Assembly: GCA_020632755.1 (NCBI GenBank)
Contig: JACKEY010000032.1
Span: 1 to 5,012 of the forward strand
Source of the DNA: Alphaproteobacteria bacterium
GTDB lineage: Bacteria; Myxococcota_A; UBA796; UBA2385
Direction of reading: 5' to 3'
DNA: 5,012 nt
Below the pieces are notes generated by a model. The model was not told the DNA's origin. It saw nothing but the letters and a program-made list of their open reading frames with translations, and did not search any database. Below are positions 1-5,012 of this stretch, in pieces. Both the position numbers and the translations under genes were made by a program. Position 1 is the stretch's first letter. Each line of letters begins with the position of its first letter.

Positions 1-2
1 GT

Positions 3-992
3 CGCCTGGTCCCCGCCGACGACGGCCTCATCAACACGACGCTCATGGTGCTGGGCGACGACGGCCCCGTCGCGGTGCTGCAGCGGGTGAACCCCATCTT
101 CTCGCCGCGGATCTGCCGCGACATCGCGGCCGTGACGCACTGGCTGGACGCCAAGGGGCTGGTGACGCCCCGCCTGCTCCCGGCCCGCGACGGCGGCTGG
201 TCGGTCGACGATGAAGCCGGCGGCTTCTGGCGGATGCAGAGCTTCGTGCCCGGCCGCACCGTGCACACGGTGTCCTCGCCGGCGCTCGCTCGGGCCGCGG
301 GCGCGCTGGTGGGCCGGTTCCACGCAGCCCTCGCCGACTACCCCGACGGCTTCCTCGCCCCGCGCCGCAACGTGCACGACACGCAGGCGCGGATGAGCGA
401 CCTGCGGGACGCCCTCGACCGCGCCGACGGCGACCCCCTCGAAGGCCCCGTGCGGTCGCTGGGGCAGCGCATCCTCGACGACTGGGCCGCCTGGGCCGGC
501 ACCCTCGACCAGCCCGATCGCCCGGCGCACGGCGACCTGAAGATCAGCAACCTGCGCTTCCACCCGACCCGCGACGAGGGTCTCTGCCTGCTCGACCTGG
601 ACACCCTCGGGCCCCTGCCGCTGTCCGTCGAGCTCGGCGACGCCTGGCGATCGTGGTGCAACCCGGCCGGCGAGTCCGACCCCGACGCGGTCCGGTTCGA
701 CCTCGACGTCTTCGCCGCCAGCCTGGACGGCTGGCTGTCCACCGCGCCCGCCCTGGCGCCGGTCGAGCGCGACAACCTGGTCCCCGGCATCGAGCGCATC
801 TGCCTGGAGCTGTCGGCCCGGTTCCTCGCGGATGCCGTGAACCGCAGCTACTTCCGCGAGGACCGCGCCCGCTGGCCCGAGCCCGGCGCCCACAACCTGA
901 CGCGCGCCACCGCCCAGCACCGGCTGGCTCGTGCCGCCCGCGACGCACGCGCGGCCTGCGAGCAGCAGCTCCGGGCCGGGCTGGATCGCTGA
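3..992 (+). CDS. APH-fold phosphotransferase (small-molecule kinase), 5' partial
   Basis: This is the C-terminal part, about 329 residues, of a kinase of the aminoglycoside phosphotransferase/choline kinase fold (PF01636, COG2334-like). The frame is open to the left edge, and the codons before the first ATG at 45 read as a good family N-terminus (GLINTT, then VLQRVN). That ATG is therefore internal and the true start lies upstream; about 20-30 residues are probably missing. Visible motifs are the nucleotide-binding strand VAVLQRVNPIF, the catalytic loop HGDLKISN (His at 528, Asp at 534) and the metal-binding LLDLDT (Asp at 594 and 600). The C-terminal YF...NLTRA helices resemble the subgroup containing N-acetylhexosamine 1-kinase. 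All catalytic residues are present, so it should be active, probably in the cytoplasm. The substrate (sugar, amino alcohol or other) cannot be told from sequence, and there is no reason to call it a resistance gene. It ends 112 bases before tldD; co-transcription is uncertain. Confidence 0.88.
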   Translation, partial: RLVPADDGLINTTLMVLGDDGPVAVLQRVNPIFSPRICRDIAAVTHWLDAKGLVTPRLLPARDGGWSVDDEAGGFWRMQSFVPGRTVHTVSSPALARAAGALVGRFHAALADYPDGFLAPRRNVHDTQARMSDLRDALDRADGDPLEGPVRSLGQRILDDWAAWAGTLDQPDRPAHGDLKISNLRFHPTRDEGLCLLDLDTLGPLPLSVELGDAWRSWCNPAGESDPDAVRFDLDVFAASLDGWLSTAPALAPVERDNLVPGIERICLELSARFLADAVNRSYFREDRARWPEPGAHNLTRATAQHRLARAARDARAACEQQLRAGLDR

Positions 993-1027
993 GCCTGCGA
1001 CTTCCCGCCTGGGCTGTTCCCCGCCCT

Positions 1028-1067
1028 CCCGCGTGTACAGGGTACAGAGGTCACCCCCACGCGCGGG
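1028..1067. repeat. Imperfect inverted repeat enclosing a tandem heptamer, upstream of tldD
   Basis: In the 112-base gap between the kinase and tldD, CCCGCGTG (1028-1035) can pair with CACGCGCGGG (1058-1067) if a two-base bulge is allowed. The sequence between them carries a near-perfect tandem heptamer, GTACAGG then GTACAGA (1035-1048), which also includes the palindrome TGTACA (1034-1039). No T-run follows the stem, so it is not a standard Rho-independent terminator. It could be an operator, an mRNA leader hairpin or chance in GC-rich DNA. I see no confident -35/-10 pair in this gap, although the tldDE promoter would be expected here or further upstream. Confidence 0.3.
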
Positions 1068-1095
1068 CCCCCCCTCATCGGGTCCCGCCGCCCCC

Positions 1096-1100
1096 AGGAG
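1096..1100 (+). promoter_or_regulatory. Ribosome binding site of tldD
   Basis: AGGAG lies four bases before the ATG at 1105. It decides the start: the reading frame is open back to 931, but that upstream part has low-complexity composition, overlaps the kinase gene and has no homology-like features. The spacing is slightly short but workable. Confidence 0.8.
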
Positions 1101-1104
1101 CTTC

Positions 1105-2547
1105 ATGAGCATCCCCCGCCCCAAGGGCCCTCCCGGCGCCTGGTTCGAGGAACGCTTCGGCGTCACTCCCGAGCTGCTGCGCCGCGTGATGGCCCAGGCC
1201 CTCTCCCGCGGGGGAGAGGACTGCGACCTGTACTTCGAGCACAGCGGCAGCACGGCCGTGCGCCTGTCCGACGGCAAGGTCAACGCCGCCAACACCCACG
1301 TCGACCTGGGCATGGGCGTGCGCGTGGTGGTCGGCGACCAGGTCGGCTTCGCCTACACCGAAGAGCTGACCCCCGACGCCATGCTCGCCGCCGCGGCCAC
1401 CGCCGCACAGATCGCCGAGCACGGCGGCACCCGCGACGTCGCCGTGCCCGTCGCCCGCCGCATCCCCGACCGCACGCCGGTGCTCGAGCCGTGGACCGAC
1501 GTCGACATGGCCACCCGCGTGAAGATGGTCCGCGACTGGGAACAGCGCGCCTTCGCCCGGGACGCGCGCATCGCCCGCGTCGACACCTACCTGGGCGACG
1601 CCGCCAAGGTCGTGATGGTCGTCCGCCCCGACGGCCGCCTGGTCGAAGACTGGCGCCCGATGACCCAGGGCTTCGTGCGCGCGGTCGCGGTCGACGGGGA
1701 CCTGCGCGAGAGCAGCGCCTACAACGTCGCGGGCCGCGCCGGCCTGGAGTACTTCGACGAGGGCCGCCAGCAGCGGCTGGTCGACGAAGCCATCGACCGC
1801 ACCCTGTTCCTGCTCGGCGCCGGCAAGCCTCCCGCGGGCGAGATGCCCGTCGTCCTGGCCGCGGGCCCCTCGGCCATCCTGCTGCACGAGGCGATCGGCC
1901 ACGGCATGGAAGCCGACTTCAACCGCAAGGGCACCAGCATCTACGCCGACAAGCTCGGCGCGAGCATCGCCAGCGAGCACGTCACCATCGTCGACGACGG
2001 CACCATCGACGGCAGCCGCGGCGCGGTCAACGTCGACGACGAAGGCAACGACGGCCAGCACACGGTCCTGGTCCAGGACGGCGTGCTGCGGACCTACATG
2101 CACGACGAGATCTCGGCGAAGCACTACGGGGTCGATCCCACCGGGTCCGGCCGCCGCCAGAGCTTCCGGCACGCGCCGCTGCCGCGCATGCGGGCCACGG
2201 TGATGGAGTCCGGCCCGCTCGATCCCCAGGAGATCATCGCCAGCGTGGACAAGGGCATCTTCTGCCAGACCTTCGCCAACGGGCAGGTCCAGATCGGCGC
2301 CGGCGACTTCGCCTTCTACATGAAGACCGGCTTCCTGATCGAAGACGGCAAGCTGACGCGCCCGATCAAGGACGTGAACATCATCGGCAACGGCCCGCAG
2401 GCCCTGGCGGACATCGACATGGTCGGCAACGACTCGATCCTCGACGAAGGCGGCTGGACCTGCGGCAAGGACGGCCAGAGCGTGCCCGTCAGCCAGGGCA
2501 TGCCCACCGTCCGGGTCGGCAAGCTGGTGGTCGGAGGTGTCGGATGA
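1105..2547 (+). CDS. tldD: Metalloprotease TldD (zinc-bearing subunit)
   Basis: This is a 480-residue protein, close to the 481 of E. coli TldD. It is the catalytic subunit of the cytoplasmic TldD/TldE protease, which cleaves unfolded peptides inside a closed cavity and in E. coli matures microcin B17 and degrades CcdA. The N-terminal PmbA/TldD domain (about 35-125) contains VRLSDGKVNAANTH and GMGVRVVVGDQVGFAYTEEL. The C-terminal domain carries the zinc motif HEAIGH at residues 261-266 (HExxxH), followed by GMEADFNRKGTS. It continues with GSGRRQSFRHAPLPRM, GNGPQALADIDMVGN and WTCGKDGQSVPVSQGMP. Cys453 matches the position of the third zinc ligand of the family. All expected active-site residues are present and no frameshift is visible. 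The start is set by AGGAG at 1096-1100. Its stop overlaps the tldE start (ATGA), implying coupled translation and a matched subunit ratio. The family call is very secure; the natural substrate is unknown. Confidence 0.97.
   Translation: MSIPRPKGPPGAWFEERFGVTPELLRRVMAQALSRGGEDCDLYFEHSGSTAVRLSDGKVNAANTHVDLGMGVRVVVGDQVGFAYTEELTPDAMLAAAATAAQIAEHGGTRDVAVPVARRIPDRTPVLEPWTDVDMATRVKMVRDWEQRAFARDARIARVDTYLGDAAKVVMVVRPDGRLVEDWRPMTQGFVRAVAVDGDLRESSAYNVAGRAGLEYFDEGRQQRLVDEAIDRTLFLLGAGKPPAGEMPVVLAAGPSAILLHEAIGHGMEADFNRKGTSIYADKLGASIASEHVTIVDDGTIDGSRGAVNVDDEGNDGQHTVLVQDGVLRTYMHDEISAKHYGVDPTGSGRRQSFRHAPLPRMRATVMESGPLDPQEIIASVDKGIFCQTFANGQVQIGAGDFAFYMKTGFLIEDGKLTRPIKDVNIIGNGPQALADIDMVGNDSILDEGGWTCGKDGQSVPVSQGMPTVRVGKLVVGGVG
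2533..2537 (+). promoter_or_regulatory. Ribosome binding site of tldE
   Basis: GGAGG lies six bases before the ATG at 2544, inside the last codons of tldD. Together with the ATGA stop/start overlap it fixes the tldE start. It excludes the much longer open frame running back to 1491, which is out of frame with tldD and reads as Arg/Pro/Gly-rich shadow sequence. Confidence 0.85.
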
Positions 2548-3899
2548 GCACCACCCTGCGCGAAGCGACCGCCGATCACGAGGGCCTGCTCGACAGCGCC
2601 CGCAAGGTCGTCGCCCTGGCCACCGGGCTCGGCGCCGACGAGTGCCGGGTGCGCGTGGGCCGCGGCGTGTCCACCGAGCTGTCGCGCCGCGACGGCCGCA
2701 TCGAGAAGGCCGAGGAGAGCCGCTCCCGCGCCATGAGCGTCTCGCTGATGGTCGACGGCCGCTGGAGCGCCCACAGCACCAGCGACCTGCGGGAAGGCGC
2801 CCTGCGGGCCTTCCTGACCCGCGCCATCGAAGGCACCCGCTTCCTGGAGCCCGATCCCGACCGGGCGCTGCCGCCCCTCGCCGAGATGGGCAGCGCCGAC
2901 GTCGACGCCCTGGATGCCTGGGACGACGCGATCCTGGGCATCGACCAGGCCGCCCGCCGGGCCGGCTGCGAGGCGCTCGAGGACGCCGTGCGCGCCGCCG
3001 CGGACGGCCTGTCCGTGCGGTCCGTCACCAGCGGCCTGGCCGACGGCTACAGCGCCCGGGCCATCGTCACCAGCCACGGCTTCGAGAGCACCTTCGCCAG
3101 CACCTGGGTCAGCACCGCCGCGGTGATCTCGCTGGAAGACGCCGGCGGACGCCTGCCCGAAGCCTGGTACAGCTCGACCTCGCGCCACGCCGACGACGCC
3201 CTGTCGCTCGCCCACGTGGCGGCTCGGGCCGTCGAGCGGGCCCGCGACCGCCTGGGCAGCGGTCCCGCGAAGAGCGGCCGCTACCCGATGCTCCTCGACC
3301 AGCGGATCACCGGCCGGGTGCTCGGCACGGCCCTGTCCCCCCTCTCCGGCGAGCTGCTCTACGAGAAGCGGTCCTGCCTGGACGGAAAGCTCGGCGAGAA
3401 GCTCGGCAGCGACGGCTTCACCATCCTCGACGACCCGCTGATCCCGCGCGGCAGCGGCAGCAAGCCCCACGACGGCGACGGCATCCCCGCGCGCCGCCGG
3501 GCCCTGTTCCAGGACGGCGTGCTCGAGACCTTCCTGATCGACGTCTACAACGCGCGCCGGCTGGGCACTGCGCCCACCGGTGGCAGCACGGGCAACCTGG
3601 TGGTGCCGCCCGGCGAGCGCTCGCCGGGTGCGATCCTGGCGTCCCTGCCCCGGGCCATCCGCGTGGACGGCTTCCTGGGCGGCAACGCCAACCCCACCAC
3701 CGGCGACTTCTCCTTCGGTGTGCACGGCGTGCTCTTCGAGCACGGCGAGCCTGTCGCGAACGTCAGCGAGATGAACATCTCGGGCAACGTGCTCGACCTC
3801 CTCCCCCGGTTCGCCGAGGCCGCCTCCGACGTGTGGACCCTCGGCGCCTGGCGCACCCCTTCCCTGCTGTTCGACGATGTCCAGTTCTCCGGCTCCTGA
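2544..3899 (+). CDS. tldE: Metalloprotease partner subunit TldE (PmbA)
   Basis: This is a 451-residue protein, against 450 for E. coli TldE/PmbA. It belongs to the same family as TldD but has no HExxxH motif, as expected for the non-catalytic partner that completes the substrate cavity. The N-terminal domain (about 30-95) contains TELSRRDGRIEKAEESRSRA and SVSLMVDGRWSAHSTSDL. The C-terminal domain begins near PMLLDQRITGRVLGTALSPL. It then carries the TldE-type block LDDPLIPRGSGSKPHDGDG (from Asp296), GVLETFLIDVYNARRLG and PTGGSTGNLV. The end contains GFLGGNANPTTGDFSFGVHG and EMNISGNVLDLLPR, which are typical of the family. It overlaps tldD by 4 bases and the next gene by 23, so it sits mid-operon. 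The intact pair argues for a working TldD/TldE complex. No RiPP precursor or modification gene is visible nearby, so a specialised peptide-maturation role is not supported by this window. Confidence 0.96.
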   Translation: MSTTLREATADHEGLLDSARKVVALATGLGADECRVRVGRGVSTELSRRDGRIEKAEESRSRAMSVSLMVDGRWSAHSTSDLREGALRAFLTRAIEGTRFLEPDPDRALPPLAEMGSADVDALDAWDDAILGIDQAARRAGCEALEDAVRAAADGLSVRSVTSGLADGYSARAIVTSHGFESTFASTWVSTAAVISLEDAGGRLPEAWYSSTSRHADDALSLAHVAARAVERARDRLGSGPAKSGRYPMLLDQRITGRVLGTALSPLSGELLYEKRSCLDGKLGEKLGSDGFTILDDPLIPRGSGSKPHDGDGIPARRRALFQDGVLETFLIDVYNARRLGTAPTGGSTGNLVVPPGERSPGAILASLPRAIRVDGFLGGNANPTTGDFSFGVHGVLFEHGEPVANVSEMNISGNVLDLLPRFAEAASDVWTLGAWRTPSLLFDDVQFSGS

Positions 3900-4842
3900 G
3901 ACCCTGCTCGCGGCCCTGCTGCTCCTGCCCGGCGTGGCCTTCGCGCAGGGGGAGGAGGCGTCCGCGCCCGAGCCCCCGACGACCGCCGCCGAGCCCGGCA
4001 CGCCGGTCGAGCTGCCGTCGCCCGCCGTCGAGGAGGAGCCGCCCCCCGATGCGATGCCGGGCGAAGCCGGCGAGACCCTCGTGATCTACGACCAGGCCGA
4101 GGTCGCGCGGCGCCGCAAGGCGCTCGAACAGCAGATCCGCGAGCTCGACTACCGGGTCGGCAAGGACAAGGGCGATCGCACGATCTTCCGCCCCGAGGTG
4201 CCCTGGAAGCCGTCGGTCATCGTGCACGACGACGGGCGGGTGGACACCCGGCGCTCTCCGGTGCGCTGGCGGGCCCCCGGCCGCGAGGACAACCCCCTCA
4301 ACCAGCTGTGGTGCCTGCCGCCGTTCACGCCGATGTGCGTGCGCATCGGCGGGCAGGTCGTCAGCAAGGCCAAGCTCCAGCCCCGCAAGCAGGACGTGCT
4401 CGATGCCATCGATCCGGCGCGCGACGCCTGGGTCGAAGCCATCGCGGGCCAGGCGACCTGGGCGCGGGTCAACGAGCAGGTCCCGACCCTGGTCGACGCC
4501 GTCTGGCAGCAGGGCGCGACCATGGACGGCCGGGAGATCCACCTCGCCGATCCGGCCGCCCGCCGGGGCGAGCTGCTCTCGTTCTGGGCCAGCCGGGCCG
4601 ACACGCCCGAGGGCGAGATGGTCGCCCAGGTCGTGGCCGACTTCCTGCAGGAGGTCGTGCAGTCCAGCCCGCACCCCGTCACCCGCGAAGAGCTCGATGC
4701 CGCCAACGCGCGGGCCGAGGGTGGGCGCCGGCTGGACCTGACCGTGCCCGGCACCCCGCTCCCGAAGCCCGCGCTCCCCCAGGATCCCGGCCCCGTCGAG
4801 CTGCCGGCGCCGGCCCCTCCCCCGGGGGACGAGCCGGGTTGA
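3877..4842 (+). CDS. Exported protein of unknown function, proline-rich ends
   Basis: I do not recognise this 321-residue protein. Residues 1-23 look like a Sec signal peptide: hydrophobic core LLAALLLLPGVAFA, with likely cleavage after Ala23 (A-F-A, then Q). The n-region (MSSSPAPE) unusually lacks Lys or Arg. No Cys follows the cleavage site, so it is not a lipoprotein. A Pro/Glu/Ala-rich linker spans about 24-66. A charged helix with possible coiled-coil character follows (about 73-91, with RRRKALEQQIRELDY). A Trp-rich core (about 100-265) includes Cys146 and Cys154 in WCLPPFTPMC, a possible disulfide once exported. The tail (about 288-321) is again proline-rich. The ATG at 3877 is the only usual start in the frame: the preceding in-frame stop is at 3772 and no ATG, GTG or TTG lies between. 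No Shine-Dalgarno is visible, and the start lies 23 bases inside tldE, so translation probably depends on tldE. It ends before a terminator. The coding call is supported by consistent composition and the signal peptide; function is unknown. Confidence 0.82.
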   Translation: MSSSPAPETLLAALLLLPGVAFAQGEEASAPEPPTTAAEPGTPVELPSPAVEEEPPPDAMPGEAGETLVIYDQAEVARRRKALEQQIRELDYRVGKDKGDRTIFRPEVPWKPSVIVHDDGRVDTRRSPVRWRAPGREDNPLNQLWCLPPFTPMCVRIGGQVVSKAKLQPRKQDVLDAIDPARDAWVEAIAGQATWARVNEQVPTLVDAVWQQGATMDGREIHLADPAARRGELLSFWASRADTPEGEMVAQVVADFLQEVVQSSPHPVTREELDAANARAEGGRRLDLTVPGTPLPKPALPQDPGPVELPAPAPPPGDEPG

Positions 4843-4892
4843 CGGGCGAGCGATGGGCGGATTAGACCTCTGGCACATCGCACCTCCCCCGG

Positions 4893-4923
4893 AAGGAGCG
4901 GCCCCTCGGCCCCTCCTTTTTTT
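4893..4923 (+). terminator. Rho-independent terminator of the tldD-tldE-orphan operon
   Basis: The stem AAGGAG-C-GGCC (4893-4903) pairs with GGCC-C-CTCCTT (4908-4918). It has one central C/C mismatch and a four-base CCTC loop, and runs into seven Ts at 4917-4923. It sits 50 bases after the orphan gene's stop. A T-run this long stands out in such GC-rich DNA, which supports the call. It marks the end of the transcription unit and implies that the gene starting at 4963 has its own promoter or depends on readthrough. Confidence 0.88.
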
Positions 4924-4926
4924 GTT

Positions 4927-4943
4927 GCCCGGAACCGCCGGGC
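4927..4943 (+). other. Small perfect hairpin between terminator and next gene
   Basis: GCCCGG (4927-4932) and CCGGGC (4938-4943) form a perfect six-base stem with a five-base loop (AACCG). It has no T-run after it, so it is not an independent terminator. It may be a leader hairpin of the next gene or chance in GC-rich sequence. Confidence 0.3.
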
Positions 4944-4951
4944 GACCCGCC

Positions 4952-4955
4952 AGGA
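4952..4955 (+). promoter_or_regulatory. Probable ribosome binding site of the next gene
   Basis: AGGA lies seven bases before the GTG at 4963, a normal spacing. It is the main reason for choosing that GTG as a start. Confidence 0.55.
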
Positions 4956-4962
4956 CCCTCCC

Positions 4963-5012
4963 GTGGACCCCGAAGCCCGCACCGCCCTGCGCCCCCGCCT
5001 GCTCGACATCGC
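4963..5012 (+). CDS. Start of an unidentified gene, 3' partial
   Basis: A GTG start preceded by AGGA opens a frame that runs to the window edge without a stop. It gives only 16 complete codons (M)DPEARTALRPRLLDI plus two bases of a seventeenth. The residues look like an amphipathic N-terminal helix and the third positions are strongly G/C, as in the neighbouring genes. The position just after a terminator fits a new transcription unit. Too little is visible to name a family; the pattern is loosely like the start of AMMECR1-type proteins, but that is only an impression. Confidence 0.55.
   Translation, partial: MDPEARTALRPRLLDI

Noticed and set aside
931..1104. Upstream extension of the tldD frame to an ATG at 931
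   Set aside because: It would overlap the kinase gene by about 60 bases, adds 58 Pro/Ser-rich residues not expected in TldD, and lacks a ribosome binding site. The ATG at 1105 has AGGAG and gives the family length.
1075..2172. Minus-strand open frame of 365 codons antisense to tldD
   Set aside because: Low-complexity Ala/Gly/Val/Asp-rich shadow of tldD with no motif.
1491..2543. Upstream extension of the tldE frame, suggesting an 802-residue protein
   Set aside because: The extra part is out of frame with tldD and reads as Arg/Pro/Gly-rich shadow. The ATG at 2544 has GGAGG and gives the normal TldE length.
3950..3958. GGGAGGAGG, a strong Shine-Dalgarno-like run inside the exported protein gene
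   Set aside because: No start codon follows at suitable distance, and the run simply encodes the Gly-Glu-Glu after the signal peptide.
2316..4001. Long minus-strand open frame of 561 codons antisense to tldE
   Set aside because: It lies opposite the well-supported tldD end and tldE, and its translation is Ala/Gly/Val/Arg-rich with no recognisable domain. High-GC genes with G/C third positions routinely leave the opposite strand open.
3763..4878. Minus-strand open frame of 371 codons opposite the exported protein gene
   Set aside because: I compared it with the + strand frame. The + frame has a signal peptide, defined domains and a downstream terminator in the right orientation; the minus frame is an Arg/Gly/Leu-rich shadow.
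4850..4881. GCGATG and CATCGC inverted repeat before the terminator
   Set aside because: Only six pairs around a 20-base loop with no further pairing; likely chance beside the much stronger terminator hairpin.

Overview
The window is very GC-rich DNA (roughly 70% or more by eye, not counted), densely packed with genes all read on the + strand. Codon third positions are mostly G or C, and all four visible stop codons are TGA. This suits a high-GC bacterium. A Myxococcota-like or related deltaproteobacterial lineage is plausible from the gene style, but nothing here proves it. I see no mobile element, CRISPR array, tRNA or rRNA.

Layout: (1) 3-992, the 3' part of an APH/choline-kinase-fold phosphotransferase whose start lies before the window. 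(2) A 112-base gap holding a tandem heptamer inside an imperfect inverted repeat, ending in an AGGAG ribosome binding site. (3) 1105-2547, tldD, the zinc-bearing subunit of the TldD/TldE protease. (4) 2544-3899, tldE (pmbA), joined to tldD by a 4-base ATGA overlap. (5) 3877-4842, an unrecognised exported protein whose start lies inside the end of tldE. (6) 4893-4923, a convincing Rho-independent terminator. (7) 4963 onward, the first 16 codons of another gene starting with GTG.

Genes 3 to 5 look like one transcription unit: each overlaps its predecessor and the terminator follows the third. TldD and TldE are known in E. coli to form a heteromeric metalloprotease that trims unfolded peptides, matures microcin B17 and degrades the antitoxin CcdA. 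No precursor peptide or RiPP modification gene is visible, so a general proteolytic role is the default reading here. The exported third gene is the least explained element. Its link to the protease is inferred only from position.

I did not find a clear new biological system. The items most worth a second look are the exported orphan protein coupled to tldDE and the small repeat structure upstream of tldD.
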